Of a stretch of 64,000 nucleotides of DNA, positions 17,762 to 27,553 are shown piece by piece; position 1 is the stretch's first letter; every line of letters begins with the position of its first letter. This DNA comes from Flavobacteriaceae bacterium NBU2977. Its GTDB lineage: Bacteria; Bacteroidota; Bacteroidia; Flavobacteriales; Flavobacteriaceae. The notes under the pieces were generated by a model, which was not told the DNA's origin, searched no databases, and saw only the letters and a program-made list of their open reading frames with translations. A program made the translations under genes and the position numbers. Location: contig JAIOUW010000002.1 in the NCBI GenBank assembly GCA_019931105.1, forward strand, positions 930,001 to 994,000, given 5' to 3'.

Positions 17762-18166
17762 ATGAGAGTGAAACCACCTAAGAAGACAATTATTGTCAGG
17801 GAATACCAGCTGGATATTGGAAAAGTACAAGTCTACGACAACTATATGGTCGCCATTTTCGAAGAAGGGGTTACCATAACCCTAGAACGCGCGTATCAAT
17901 TAATAGGAATTTCGGAAATACACTTTAGGGAAAAGAACTTCGGGTTCATCAGCCTTAGAAAGCACTCCTATGCTATCGACCCCACGATTTACAGCTACCT
18001 AAGGGAATTGAAAAACCTTAAGGCGTTCGCTATTGTATCGGTGAAGGAAATCGACATGCACAATTTCAAGATCGAAAAGCTTTTCTATAAGAGACCTATG
18101 AAATTCTTTATCGAATTCAATAACGCGCTTGCTTGGGTGAAGCAACGTGTAAAGAGTAATACCTAA
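17762..18166 (+). CDS. Conserved hypothetical protein (STAS/SpoIIAA-like size and pattern)
   Basis: A 134-residue soluble protein I recognise only as a type common in flavobacteria. It has no signal peptide or membrane helix. The alternation of short beta-strands and helices (ALERAY-like helix at 42-50; LKNLKAFAIVSVKEIDMHNF near 86; FFIEFNNALAWVKQRV at the end) would suit a small STAS/SpoIIAA-like fold, but no diagnostic motif is present. It stands alone between the clpC terminator and the convergent nnr gene. Function unknown. Confidence 0.65.
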   Translation: MRVKPPKKTIIVREYQLDIGKVQVYDNYMVAIFEEGVTITLERAYQLIGISEIHFREKNFGFISLRKHSYAIDPTIYSYLRELKNLKAFAIVSVKEIDMHNFKIEKLFYKRPMKFFIEFNNALAWVKQRVKSNT

Positions 18167-18215
18167 AGGAGCGGCAAAGGCAACGTTTTTTAGGCATAAG
18201 TCATTGATTGTATAA

Positions 18216-19778
18216 TCACTCGTCAGAACGGGAGCTATTCGACTTTTCTTCAACCGGCACTGGCACTTCTGGAATTTCGAACAAATCGATATACGCCCTT
18301 CCCATGTTATCGATAATGGTCGAAGCGATCAAAGATTGATACCCGGTATTCTCAATGGCAATATCGCCCGCCCTGCCATGTAGATAAACCCCAAAAACGG
18401 AAGCTATCAAAGGTTCATAACCTTGGGCGATCAAGCCTGTAATGACCCCAGTGAGCACATCACCGCTTCCGGCAGTGGCCATTCCCGGGTTTCCATTGGC
18501 ATTGACATAGCCCTTTTCATCATATACCGTTATGGTATGGGCTCCTTTTACGACAAGTACGCAATCATACTTTTTAGAAAACGATTTGACCTTTTTTAAC
18601 TTGTCAAAGTCGTCTTTCCACTTTCCGATCAAACGTTCCAATTCCTTTGGGTGCGGCGTTAAAACGGCCTGCTTAGGCAATTTTTCAAGTAAGGCCTTGT
18701 TCTTTGAAAGTATGTTCAATGCATCCGCATCGATGACAATCGGTGTTTTGTTATTTTCCAAGAAATCAGAAAATGCCCTTATTGTTTCTTCTTCGGTACC
18801 TAGGCCCGTACCTATTCCAATGACATTTGGTTCAATTTCAAAAGTAATATTTGAAAGATGTGCCTCGTTGCGGTCAGCAATCACCATAGCCTCAGGCAAA
18901 GCGGTTTGAAACGGCACATATCCGCATTTAGGTACAAAGGCGGTTACCAGTCCGCTTCCTGAGACTAGTGCCGCTTTTGACGCTAAGATTGCGGCCCCTA
19001 CTTTGCCATAACTTCCCCCGATGATCAATGAATGTCCATAGGTGCCTTTGTGCGAGAATTTTTGTCTGGGCACATACAAGGGCAACACCTCTTGCTTACC
19101 GATCAATTCATAATCCGTTTCCGTTGTCATGAGATATTCCGGGTCGAGACCGATATCCAATACTTCCCACTGGCCCACGTATATACCGGTATCAGGCAAG
19201 AAAAACACCAGTTTTGGGACTTGAAAACTGAGCACATAGTTTGATTTCACAACTCCCCTGCTATCTTCGGCAACCTTATCCATAAACAAGCCCGAAGGCA
19301 TATCAATGGACAGAATGAACGCCTCCGAGACATGCAAATGTTCCATCAATTGTTTTACCCATTCGTCCGGGGTGCGATTCAGGCCAATACCGAAAATAGC
19401 ATCGACTATAATATCATCGCGACCTATATCAGGATATTTAGAGCCTTTTTCCAAAAATTCGGGCCATACTTTTCTATCTTTCAACCGCTCAAGATTTATC
19501 AAAAAATCCTTAGATCTTTTTTTGCTGTAATTGACCACATAAACGGCAATATTATAGCCATGTTCTTTAAGATGACGGGCGAGCGCCACCCCATCACCAC
19601 CGTTATTGCCAATTCCACAGAACAAATGGATCTTCACCGGTGCACCTTGCATACGACTATGGATCCAGTTAAAGATTTGTTCTGCCGCTCTTTCCATCAA
19701 GGCATCACTGGTTATCTGTTGCTTCGCTATTGTTGATTTATCAGCAGCATATATTTGCTCGGCGGTAAAAAGCTTCAT
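18216..19778 (-). CDS. nnr: Bifunctional NAD(P)H-hydrate epimerase / ADP-dependent dehydratase
   Basis: A 520-residue metabolite-repair enzyme. The N-terminal YjeF_N epimerase domain (about 1-215) shows FCGIGNNGGDGVALARHL and VDAIFGIGLNR. The C-terminal ribokinase-like dehydratase domain (about 225-500) shows SHKGTYGHSLIIGGSYGKVG, LTPHPKELERL and the catalytic-Asp loop GMATAGSGDVLTG near 435. Together they epimerise and dehydrate damaged NAD(P)HX back to NAD(P)H. The start (MKLFTAEQIYAADK) matches the family. The C-terminal ~20 residues are Pro/Ser/Glu-rich, which is not a conserved part. Confidence 0.95.
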   Translation of the reverse strand: MKLFTAEQIYAADKSTIAKQQITSDALMERAAEQIFNWIHSRMQGAPVKIHLFCGIGNNGGDGVALARHLKEHGYNIAVYVVNYSKKRSKDFLINLERLKDRKVWPEFLEKGSKYPDIGRDDIIVDAIFGIGLNRTPDEWVKQLMEHLHVSEAFILSIDMPSGLFMDKVAEDSRGVVKSNYVLSFQVPKLVFFLPDTGIYVGQWEVLDIGLDPEYLMTTETDYELIGKQEVLPLYVPRQKFSHKGTYGHSLIIGGSYGKVGAAILASKAALVSGSGLVTAFVPKCGYVPFQTALPEAMVIADRNEAHLSNITFEIEPNVIGIGTGLGTEEETIRAFSDFLENNKTPIVIDADALNILSKNKALLEKLPKQAVLTPHPKELERLIGKWKDDFDKLKKVKSFSKKYDCVLVVKGAHTITVYDEKGYVNANGNPGMATAGSGDVLTGVITGLIAQGYEPLIASVFGVYLHGRAGDIAIENTGYQSLIASTIIDNMGRAYIDLFEIPEVPVPVEEKSNSSRSDE

Positions 19779-19831
19779 TTAATAACACTTTTATTGAATT
19801 ATTGACAATTTCGCAAAAATAATGTCAAAGA

Positions 19832-19862
19832 TTTGATTGGGGTATTAAATGTACTACTTTTG
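19832..19862 (+). promoter_or_regulatory. Bacteroidota consensus promoter of the thr operon
   Basis: TTTG (19832-19835), exactly 19 bases, then TACTTTTG (19855-19862): a full match to TTTG-N19-TAnnTTTG. The expected transcription start near 19,869 leaves a leader of about 155 bases before thrA, which begins with a small ORF. Confidence 0.75.
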
Positions 19863-19878
19863 GCCCTTTAATAAGGGT

Positions 19879-19962
19879 ATGAAATTTTTCAGGACTTATT
19901 TACAGCCTCGACTTTCTTCAAATACTTCAAGAAAAGTTATTCTTACGACCCCTTGGGGGTAA
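19879..19962 (+). CDS. Candidate thr-operon leader peptide
   Basis: A 27-codon ORF starts about 10 bases after the predicted transcription start and ends before thrA. It contains four Thr codons and finishes Ile-Leu-Thr-Thr-Pro-Trp-Gly-stop. The paired Thr codons sit in the 5' arm of a hairpin, CTTAC(GA)CCCC/GGGGTAAG (19942-19963), overlapping the stop codon. That arrangement resembles ribosome-mediated attenuation leaders, but no T-run follows the hairpin, so an ordinary terminator is not evident. Function is inferred from position and composition. Confidence 0.35.
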   Translation: MKFFRTYLQPRLSSNTSRKVILTTPWG

Positions 19963-20023
19963 GCTATTATATCTCTCGTCCGTACGTTTCCGTTAATCAG
20001 TATTTCAACTTATCGTTTAAAAC

Positions 20024-22468
20024 ATGAAAGTTCTAAAATTCGGTGGCACTTCGGTAGCCAACGCAAAAAACATTGAACAGGTAAAGAATATAGTGGCCCA
20101 GACCGAAAATAATGGACTGGTAACTGTCGTTTCTGCCTTCGGGGGTATTACAGACCTTCTGCTGCAAGCCGCAGAAAAGGCCGCTGCGAATGATATTTCG
20201 TATTCGAAACTAGTCGAGGAACTTGAAGCGCGCCATATTGCCACGATAAAAGAACTATTCCCGATAAATGCGCAAAGTGCCGTACTGAGCAAGGTCAAAT
20301 CGGAGCTGAACCATCTAGAAAACCTGTTGGAAGGTGCCTTTTCGATTGGCGAGCTGACCCCGAAACTCTCCGATAAAATAGTTAGCTATGGAGAATTATT
20401 GTCGTCGTACATCATTAGCCGTTACTTCTTAGAGGAAGGGCTGGACGTCTGCTTTAAAGACAGCCGCGAACTTATTCAGACCAATGAGCAATATGGCAGG
20501 GCAACGGTTGATTTTAAGGCAACCGATAAAAAGTGCTCTGAGTTTTTTGAAGGAAACACGGCCAAGATAATCGTCATGGGCGGATTTATAGCTTCTTCAG
20601 AAAACGGAAATACCACTACCTTGGGAAGAGGTGGGTCTGATTATTCGGCAGCCATCATAGCTGCCTTGAACAATGCCAAGGTTTTGGAAATATGGACGGA
20701 TGTCAGTGGTATGTATACGGCCAACCCAAAAATCGTGAAACAAGCGAAGGCCATTGCAAAACTTTCCTATGAAGAAGCAATGGAACTTTCACATTTCGGA
20801 GCATCGGTATTATATCCGCCAACCATTCAACCTGTACTGTACAAAGGCATTCCCATACATATTAAGAACACTTTTGAACCTAGCGCACAGGGAACATTGA
20901 TAACAAAGGCCCAAGGTGACGATAAGAAGACGGTAAGCGGCATTAGTTCAATTGAAAACGTCGGACTCCTGTCCTTGGAGGGGCCTGGAATGGTAGGTAT
21001 ACCGGGAATTTCAGCGCGCTTTTTCGATGAGCTTTCAAGGGCAGGGGTCAATGTCATATTAATTACACAAGCTTCTTCCGAGCATTCAATATGTGTGGGC
21101 GTATCTGAAAAAGATATTAAAAATGTAGTAGAAAAGATCAATAGCGCCTTCGCGTTTGAAATATCGCAGGGCAAGATATATCCGGTAGTTTCAGAGACCG
21201 GACTTGCCATTATTGCGTTGATCGGGGATCAAATGAAGAGCCATCAGGGTCTTAGTGGTAAAATGTTCAGCACCCTTGGCAAGAACAATGTCAACATAAG
21301 GGCGATCGCCCAGGGTGCTTCTGAACGAAATATCTCGGCGGTGATCAAAGCCGATGATGTCAAGAAAGCGTTGAACACGCTTCACGAACAGTTTTTTGAA
21401 GAAAATATCAAACAGCTTAACCTTTTCGTAATGGGCGTCGGCAATGTTGGTTCGAAATTCTTGAACCAAATAAGACAACAGCGTAAATTCTTAAAAGAGC
21501 AGTTAAGACTGAATGTTCGGGTAATCGGTATTTCAAATTCACGAAAAATGGCTTTTGACGGCGGCGGCATATCTTTGGATAACTGGGAATCAGTGCTAGC
21601 CAATGGTAAAAATGCGGATAGGGCCAACTTTTTTGCGACCGTGCAAAAGTTGAATTATCGAAACAGTATATTTATCGACAATACGGCCAGTAACGAAGTG
21701 GCTTCGACTTACCGATCTTATTTGACCAATAGTATCTCGGTAGTAACCTGTAATAAAATAGCTTGCTCATCAGAATACCGAAACTATATGGACCTTAAGA
21801 ATGCCTCACGCGAATATAATGCGCCCTTTCTTTTTGAGACCAATGTAGGGGCAGGTCTGCCCATAATCGACACCTTAAAAAACCTCATCGCCTCTGGGGA
21901 TAAAATACTGAAAATTCAAGCGGTACTCTCAGGGAGCCTTAACTTCGTCTTCAATAATTTCAATGATCGAACCACCTTTCATGATGTAGTCAAACAGGCT
22001 CAAGAAGAAGGCTATACCGAACCTGACCCAAAAATCGATTTGAGCGGTATCGACGTGATGCGCAAAATATTGATCTTGGCCCGTGAGAGTGGCAACCGAT
22101 TGGAAATTGAGGATATCAAAAACAAATCTTTTCTGCCCCAGGAAACTTTGGATACCAAAAACAACGAAGATTTTTTTGAATCCCTAAAAAAATATGAATG
22201 CGATTTTCAAAAACTGTATAAAGATGCGGTCGAAGCCAAGAGCAAACTCAAATATGTCGCACAATATGAAAATGGAAGGGCCAGTGTTGGCCTGCAGCAG
22301 ATTCCTGTTGGGCACGATTTTTATAATTTGGAAGGAAGCGACAACATCGTTTTGTTCTATACCGAGCGCTACCCGAATCAACCCATGATCATTAAAGGGG
22401 CCGGGGCCGGGGCCGATGTTACCGCCTCGGGCATTTTTGCCGATATAATAAGAATAGGAAATTTTTAA
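20024..22468 (+). CDS. thrA: Bifunctional aspartate kinase / homoserine dehydrogenase
   Basis: An 814-residue fusion for the first and third steps from aspartate to homoserine. The aspartokinase domain (1-290) starts MKVLKFGGTSVANAKN and has TTLGRGGSDYSAA; two ACT-type regulatory regions (about 305-455, SRAGVNVILITQASSEHSIC and GKNNVNIRAIAQGASERNIS) suggest feedback control by threonine. The homoserine dehydrogenase domain (about 460-814) has LFVMGVGNVGSKFL and FETNVGAGLPIIDTLKNLI. It heads thrA-thrB-thrC with a 1-bp gap to thrB. Confidence 0.97.
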   Translation: MKVLKFGGTSVANAKNIEQVKNIVAQTENNGLVTVVSAFGGITDLLLQAAEKAAANDISYSKLVEELEARHIATIKELFPINAQSAVLSKVKSELNHLENLLEGAFSIGELTPKLSDKIVSYGELLSSYIISRYFLEEGLDVCFKDSRELIQTNEQYGRATVDFKATDKKCSEFFEGNTAKIIVMGGFIASSENGNTTTLGRGGSDYSAAIIAALNNAKVLEIWTDVSGMYTANPKIVKQAKAIAKLSYEEAMELSHFGASVLYPPTIQPVLYKGIPIHIKNTFEPSAQGTLITKAQGDDKKTVSGISSIENVGLLSLEGPGMVGIPGISARFFDELSRAGVNVILITQASSEHSICVGVSEKDIKNVVEKINSAFAFEISQGKIYPVVSETGLAIIALIGDQMKSHQGLSGKMFSTLGKNNVNIRAIAQGASERNISAVIKADDVKKALNTLHEQFFEENIKQLNLFVMGVGNVGSKFLNQIRQQRKFLKEQLRLNVRVIGISNSRKMAFDGGGISLDNWESVLANGKNADRANFFATVQKLNYRNSIFIDNTASNEVASTYRSYLTNSISVVTCNKIACSSEYRNYMDLKNASREYNAPFLFETNVGAGLPIIDTLKNLIASGDKILKIQAVLSGSLNFVFNNFNDRTTFHDVVKQAQEEGYTEPDPKIDLSGIDVMRKILILARESGNRLEIEDIKNKSFLPQETLDTKNNEDFFESLKKYECDFQKLYKDAVEAKSKLKYVAQYENGRASVGLQQIPVGHDFYNLEGSDNIVLFYTERYPNQPMIIKGAGAGADVTASGIFADIIRIGNF

Positions 22469-22469
22469 G

Positions 22470-23390
22470 ATGAACGAAATACGCGTCTTTTGCCCCGCTA
22501 CCATAGCCAATATCTCCTGTGGGTTTGATGTTTTGGGCGTGGCCCTTGATTCGGTCGGTGATGAAATGGTCGTCCGCAAGATTCCTGAAAAAGGGATCCG
22601 AATTACAAAATTGGAAGGTCAGGATCTACCAAAAGAAACCGAAAGAAATGTTGCAGGTGTCGCTGGTCTGACTTTGTTGGAGGCGAGTGGCTACGACGGT
22701 GGGTTCGAAATCGAAATCTACAAAAAGATCAAGGCCGGTAGCGGAATAGGCAGTAGCGCCGCAAGTTCAAGCGGAGCGGTCTGGGCAATGAACGAATTGC
22801 TCGGCAGGCCTTTTTCTAAAATTGATTTGGTAAGGTTTGCCATGGAGGGCGAACGTTTGGCAAGTGCCGTGGCCCATGCCGATAATGTGGCCCCTGCCCT
22901 ATACGGCGGGTTTACCCTTGTTCGAAGTTATGATCCACTTGACGTCGTTTCAATACCAAATCCCCCTGAACTATACGCTACGGTAATACATCCGCAAATA
23001 GAGGTGAAAACCTCTGATTCAAGAAGTGTGCTGCGCACAAAGATAACGCTCGCACAGGGTATAAAGCAATGGGGCAATGTAGGCGGACTTATTGCCGGCC
23101 TCTTCACTAACGATTATGACTTGATCGGTAGGTCTTTAGAAGACCATATCGTAGAACCTATCCGTTCGATATTGATTCCCGGTTTTGACAATGTGAAATC
23201 AGAAGCTCTAAATGCAGGAGCCTTGGGCTGCGGTATTTCAGGTTCCGGGCCATCGATCTTTGCCTTTTGCAAGGGTGAAACGATTGCCAAGAAAGTAAGT
23301 GAAAGCATGAAAGAAGTCTATCAAGATATCGGTATCGACCATGATGTACATGTTTCTAAAATCAATACAAACGGAGTTAGAGCTATATAA
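22470..23390 (+). CDS. thrB: Homoserine kinase
   Basis: A 306-residue GHMP kinase that phosphorylates homoserine for threonine synthesis. The ATP-binding loop KAGSGIGSSAASSSGAV lies near residue 90, the N-terminal motif is VFCPATIANISCGFDVLGVA, and the C-terminal GHMP block is GALGCGISGSGPSIFAF near 252. One base separates it from thrA, and thrC starts immediately after its stop, so all three are translated from one message. Confidence 0.97.
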   Translation: MNEIRVFCPATIANISCGFDVLGVALDSVGDEMVVRKIPEKGIRITKLEGQDLPKETERNVAGVAGLTLLEASGYDGGFEIEIYKKIKAGSGIGSSAASSSGAVWAMNELLGRPFSKIDLVRFAMEGERLASAVAHADNVAPALYGGFTLVRSYDPLDVVSIPNPPELYATVIHPQIEVKTSDSRSVLRTKITLAQGIKQWGNVGGLIAGLFTNDYDLIGRSLEDHIVEPIRSILIPGFDNVKSEALNAGALGCGISGSGPSIFAFCKGETIAKKVSESMKEVYQDIGIDHDVHVSKINTNGVRAI

Positions 23391-24686
23391 ATGAAATTCT
23401 ACAGCCTAAACAGCCAAGCGCAAAAAGTACCTTTTAAAGAGGCCGTCATTGCAGGAATTGCACCGGATAAAGGTCTGTACTTTCCAGAATTCATTGAACC
23501 GCTACCAGACAGTTTTTTTGAGCGTATCGAAGAGCTTTCGAACACAGAGATAGCCTTCAATGCCATTCATCAATTTGTTTCAGATGATATACCCAATGAT
23601 AAATTAAAAGAGATTCTTACCAAAATCCTTGATTTTGACTTTCCCGTGGTCGAAATCGAGGATAATGTAGCCACCTTGGAACTTTTTCATGGGCCAACGA
23701 TGGCGTTCAAAGATGTCGGCGCCCGGTTTATGGCCCATTGTCTGGGTTATTTTTCGGAAGGCGAAAATTCTCAAGTCACCGTTCTTGTGGCTACTTCAGG
23801 TGATACCGGGGGTGCCGTTGCCAATGGTTTTTTAGGTGTTGATGGGGTAAAAGTGGTCATTCTCTACCCAAGCGGAAAGGTCAGCGATATTCAAGAACGG
23901 CAATTGACTACCTTGGGCCAAAATATTACGGCCTTACGGGTCGATGGTACCTTTGATGACTGTCAAAAAATGGTCAAGGCCGCTTTTTTGGATAAAGATC
24001 TTTTGGCCCATATGAAACTTACTTCCGCGAACTCGATTAACGTGGCACGTTGGTTGCCACAGTTATTTTACTTTCTCTTTGCGTATAAACAGGCAAAATC
24101 GAAGGGAAAGGAAATCGTTTTTTCAGTGCCTTCGGGCAATTTCGGAAATATCTGTGCCGGTATTGTGGCCCAAAAATTGGGCATGCCGGTCAAACATTTT
24201 GTTGCGGCAACGAATATCAACGATACGGTTCCCGAATTCATGAAAACGGGCGAGTACCGCCCAAAAGCTTCTTCGGCCACAATATCGAATGCCATGGATG
24301 TCGGCGATCCCAGCAACTTTGTCAGGATTCGCCATTTATATCAAGACGATTTCGAATTGTTGGGCAAGAACCTTTCTTCTTATTCCTTTTCGGATGCCGA
24401 GACTAAAAAGGCGCTATCGCACATTCACAAAACTTCCGGTTACTTGGCCGATCCCCATGGTGCCGTAGGTTATTTGGGGTTGAAAAAATATCAAGAAAAC
24501 AATCCAAATAACTATGGAATCTTTTTGGAAACTGCACATCCGGTGAAGTTTCTCCCCGTTGTGCGAAAGGCTTTGGGCATTGTGCCCGAAATTCCCCCCC
24601 AGATACAAAAGGTAATGGACAAAGAAAAAAAATCCATTCCAATAAAAGTATACGACGAGTTGAAAAGGTATTTACTGGGCCGTTAA
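23391..24686 (+). CDS. thrC: Threonine synthase
   Basis: A 431-residue PLP enzyme that converts O-phosphohomoserine to threonine. The PLP Lys is about residue 106 in FHGPTMAFKDVGARFMAHCL; the phosphate-binding part ATSGDTGGAVANGF and the substrate loop SANSINVARWLPQ follow. It is of the longer, E. coli ThrC-like type. The last gene of thrABC; its stop overlaps the stop of the convergent pepP gene by about two bases, leaving no room for a terminator. Confidence 0.97.
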   Translation: MKFYSLNSQAQKVPFKEAVIAGIAPDKGLYFPEFIEPLPDSFFERIEELSNTEIAFNAIHQFVSDDIPNDKLKEILTKILDFDFPVVEIEDNVATLELFHGPTMAFKDVGARFMAHCLGYFSEGENSQVTVLVATSGDTGGAVANGFLGVDGVKVVILYPSGKVSDIQERQLTTLGQNITALRVDGTFDDCQKMVKAAFLDKDLLAHMKLTSANSINVARWLPQLFYFLFAYKQAKSKGKEIVFSVPSGNFGNICAGIVAQKLGMPVKHFVAATNINDTVPEFMKTGEYRPKASSATISNAMDVGDPSNFVRIRHLYQDDFELLGKNLSSYSFSDAETKKALSHIHKTSGYLADPHGAVGYLGLKKYQENNPNNYGIFLETAHPVKFLPVVRKALGIVPEIPPQIQKVMDKEKKSIPIKVYDELKRYLLGR

Positions 24687-26299
24687 TCCAGTTCGGGAAG
24701 CACGAAATCATCCAACGGACTCGGCTGCTTCATCATGGCTTCAATAGCTTCGGTAGTTCTTGGTGCCATCGCCGATAAATTGACCGGGCCGTCATCGGTA
24801 ATCAGAATATCATCTTCGATGCGTACGGCGATGCCCCACCATTTCTTGTCGCAATCACTTCCTTCGGGAATATAAATTCCGGGTTCGACCGTAATGACCG
24901 TATTGGGTTTAAAGGCCCCATAAGTACCTTTATCGTGTACGTCCAGTCCCAAATAATGCGAAGTACCGTGCGGAAAATAGGTTCTGGCCTCTTCGGCTTC
25001 TTTTATGATACCCAGTTTGATAAGCCCTTGGGCGACTACTTCACTAGACGCCCTTCCCGGTGCCTGAAAGGGGGCGCCGACCACACTGGCCCTGATACCA
25101 GCTTCCTGGGCATCATAAACAATATCGTATATAAGCTTTTGTTCCGGACTGAACTTCCCATTTGCCGGAATGGTACGCGTGACATCGGCCGTATACCCAT
25201 GATATTCCGCCCCCAGGTCCATCAACACAAGATCATTGCCGACCTGGGGCTTATTGTTCTCGATATAATGCAAGATGCAACCATTGTTGCCGCCACCGAC
25301 TATGGAAGGGTACCCCTCATATTCGGCGCCATATTTTTTATAAACATATTCGTGCACCCCTTGAATCTCTGTTTCGGACATATTGGGGTGCATGGCCTTC
25401 ATGACCTCAATTTGACCAACCGCCGAAATTTCCACGGCCTTCTTCAATAACGCCATTTCTTCTTCGGTCTTGGTCTCGCGCAAGGTCGCCATAATTTCCG
25501 AGATTATGCTTGAATCGAGGTTGTTGGCATCCAGTTTTAAACTTACTTTTTGTTTGATCTCATTGCGTATGGCATCATCCTTGGCGTTTACAAATCCGCT
25601 TAACAATTCATCTTCCTTAAGCCTATCGTCATAGCTCAAGTAGCGGCCCAAGGTCTGCGCGACATTGGCACTGTTCTCGATATCGGTGGACTGTATTCGG
25701 CTGTACAATCGCTGTTTCGTTGCGCTGTAATCGGCAGGATATTCAGTTTTTATCTTGAAAGTTTTGATCAGATCGTACAAGTCGGCCGCGCCACTTTTAT
25801 CCCTGACATCATTTTCGAAATCAAAAAACAAAACTTTGTCGAAAGAGGTAAAATCGATGTCTATTTTGCCGAATTCACCACCATTGAACACTTTTTCAAA
25901 ACCCAATAGCTTCTTTACACCCTCGACGCCCAATCGCTTGCCGTTCCATTGCTCTGCCAATGGGTCACGTTCTTGCACATACATCAATTCATTATATTCC
26001 TTACCTTCTCTATCCTTTTGGTTTTCAGAGAATAATATCAAAACGGCATTGGGCTCTTTATATCCTGTCAAATAATAAAAATCCGGATCCTGATGATATA
26101 TGTAGTCAACATCATTGGCACGGTTACGTTCTGCATTCGCGAAAAGCACGGCGACACTATTGGCCGGCATCATCTGACGGACTAAATCCCTTCTTTCCTT
26201 ATGAAAATCTGCCGACAAGAAGTCGGTCGGTCTATTCTGCGCCCCAGCATTTGTCATCATGAAAAGGGCAATGCAAAAAGCTACTGTACTTCGGAACAT
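24683..26299 (-). CDS. pepP: Secreted Xaa-Pro aminopeptidase (M24B, aminopeptidase P)
   Basis: A 538-residue metallopeptidase that removes N-terminal residues ahead of proline. A signal peptide (MFRSTVAFCIALFMMTNAGA) indicates periplasmic location. The N-terminal AMP_N domain includes YHQDPDFYYLTGYKEPNA; the C-terminal pita-bread domain shows the metal ligands in LVLMDLGAEYHGYTADVT (two Asp), HGTSHYLGLDVHD (His), TVEPGIYIPEG (Glu) and VRIEDDILIT (Glu). It is longer than cytoplasmic PepP because of the leader and a helical insert at about 205-270. Convergent with thrC, with overlapping stop codons. Confidence 0.93.
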   Translation of the reverse strand: MFRSTVAFCIALFMMTNAGAQNRPTDFLSADFHKERRDLVRQMMPANSVAVLFANAERNRANDVDYIYHQDPDFYYLTGYKEPNAVLILFSENQKDREGKEYNELMYVQERDPLAEQWNGKRLGVEGVKKLLGFEKVFNGGEFGKIDIDFTSFDKVLFFDFENDVRDKSGAADLYDLIKTFKIKTEYPADYSATKQRLYSRIQSTDIENSANVAQTLGRYLSYDDRLKEDELLSGFVNAKDDAIRNEIKQKVSLKLDANNLDSSIISEIMATLRETKTEEEMALLKKAVEISAVGQIEVMKAMHPNMSETEIQGVHEYVYKKYGAEYEGYPSIVGGGNNGCILHYIENNKPQVGNDLVLMDLGAEYHGYTADVTRTIPANGKFSPEQKLIYDIVYDAQEAGIRASVVGAPFQAPGRASSEVVAQGLIKLGIIKEAEEARTYFPHGTSHYLGLDVHDKGTYGAFKPNTVITVEPGIYIPEGSDCDKKWWGIAVRIEDDILITDDGPVNLSAMAPRTTEAIEAMMKQPSPLDDFVLPELD

Positions 26300-26412
26300 C
26301 TCAAAGGTTTTAATGGCTCAAAGTAGCAATTTTGCTAAACAAATATGCCCCAGCCGGCATAAAATTGTAAAAACATACTGGTTTCGAGCAAGTGTTTCCC
26401 TTTTTATTTCAA

Positions 26413-26420
26413 TAAATTTG
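26413..26420 (+). promoter_or_regulatory. -7 promoter box upstream of gcvT
   Basis: TAAATTTG is an exact TAnnTTTG match, 11 bp before the gcvT ATG. No good TTTG is found 19 bases upstream. A start of transcription from it would give a nearly leaderless mRNA. Confidence 0.35.
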
Positions 26421-26431
26421 CCCAGCAAAAC

Positions 26432-27526
26432 ATGAAGGTTATGAAAGATACCGCCTTATCAAAGACACATGAAGCCCTTGGTGCCAAAATGGTACCGTTC
26501 GCCGGTTACAATATGCCCGTTTCATATGAGGGTGTAAACATAGAACACGATACCGTTCGCAAAGGCGTAGGTGTTTTTGATGTTTCGCATATGGGCGAGT
26601 TTTTGATTACAGGGCCAACGGCCTTGGGCCTTATTCAAAAAATCACTTCGAACGATGCGTCGAAGTTGACTATCGGAAAGGCCCAATATAGCTGCCTGCC
26701 CAACGAAACCGGGGGCATTGTCGATGATCTTATCGTCTATCGCATCAAAGAAGAACAGTATTTATTGGTGGTCAATGCTTCGAACATTCAAAAAGATTGG
26801 GACCATATTTCTAAATACAACGCTGAATTCAATGCCGAGATGCGCGACCTTTCCGAGAATTATTCCCTTTTGGCCATTCAGGGGCCAAAAGCCATCGAGG
26901 CCATGCAAAGTTTGACTTCGGCAGATCTCTCCGAAATCAAGTTTTATAATTTTGTTGTCGCCGATTTTGCCGGAATCGACTACGTGATAATTTCCGCGAC
27001 CGGTTATACGGGATCTGGCGGATTTGAAATCTATTGCAAGAACGAAGAGGTAAAACAAGTCTGGGACAGGGTTTTCGAGGCAGGTGCAGATTTTGGTATC
27101 AAACCGATAGGACTGGCCGCCAGGGATACGTTGCGTCTAGAAATGGGTTATTGTCTTTATGGAAACGATATTGATGACACCACTTCTCCTTTCGAGGCGG
27201 GTCTAGGTTGGATAACCAAATTCACCAAAGATTTTGTCAATAGCGATGCCCTTGCCAAAGAAAAAGCCCATGGCCCCGAAAGGAAACTGGTCGCTTTCGA
27301 ATTGGATGATCGGGGAATACCCCGTCAAGGTTATGACATTGTAGATGGGAACGGCAAAAAAATTGGAACAGTGACATCGGGTACCATGTCGCCCTCTTTA
27401 GGAAAAGGTATCGGCCTAGGTTATGTACCAGTGATATTTTCCGAAATCGGGAGTAATATCCATATTCAAATACGTAAAAACGCCGTACCGGCCACGGTGG
27501 TCAAACTTCCTTTTTATAAAGGATAA
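26432..27526 (+). CDS. gcvT: Aminomethyltransferase (glycine cleavage system T protein)
   Basis: A 364-residue T protein that moves the methylene group from aminomethylated H protein to tetrahydrofolate, releasing ammonia. Typical blocks are [16 protein letters not shown] at the N-terminus, [27 protein letters not shown], the folate-site [15 protein letters not shown] region near 230, and [18 protein letters not shown] near the end. Length is normal. The other gcv genes are not nearby, as often in Bacteroidota. It is followed 27 bp later by an RmlD-like gene. Confidence 0.97.
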   Translation: MKVMKDTALSKTHEALGAKMVPFAGYNMPVSYEGVNIEHDTVRKGVGVFDVSHMGEFLITGPTALGLIQKITSNDASKLTIGKAQYSCLPNETGGIVDDLIVYRIKEEQYLLVVNASNIQKDWDHISKYNAEFNAEMRDLSENYSLLAIQGPKAIEAMQSLTSADLSEIKFYNFVVADFAGIDYVIISATGYTGSGGFEIYCKNEEVKQVWDRVFEAGADFGIKPIGLAARDTLRLEMGYCLYGNDIDDTTSPFEAGLGWITKFTKDFVNSDALAKEKAHGPERKLVAFELDDRGIPRQGYDIVDGNGKKIGTVTSGTMSPSLGKGIGLGYVPVIFSEIGSNIHIQIRKNAVPATVVKLPFYKG

Positions 27527-27553
27527 TCCAACTGTGCCAAACGGAGGGTAAGC

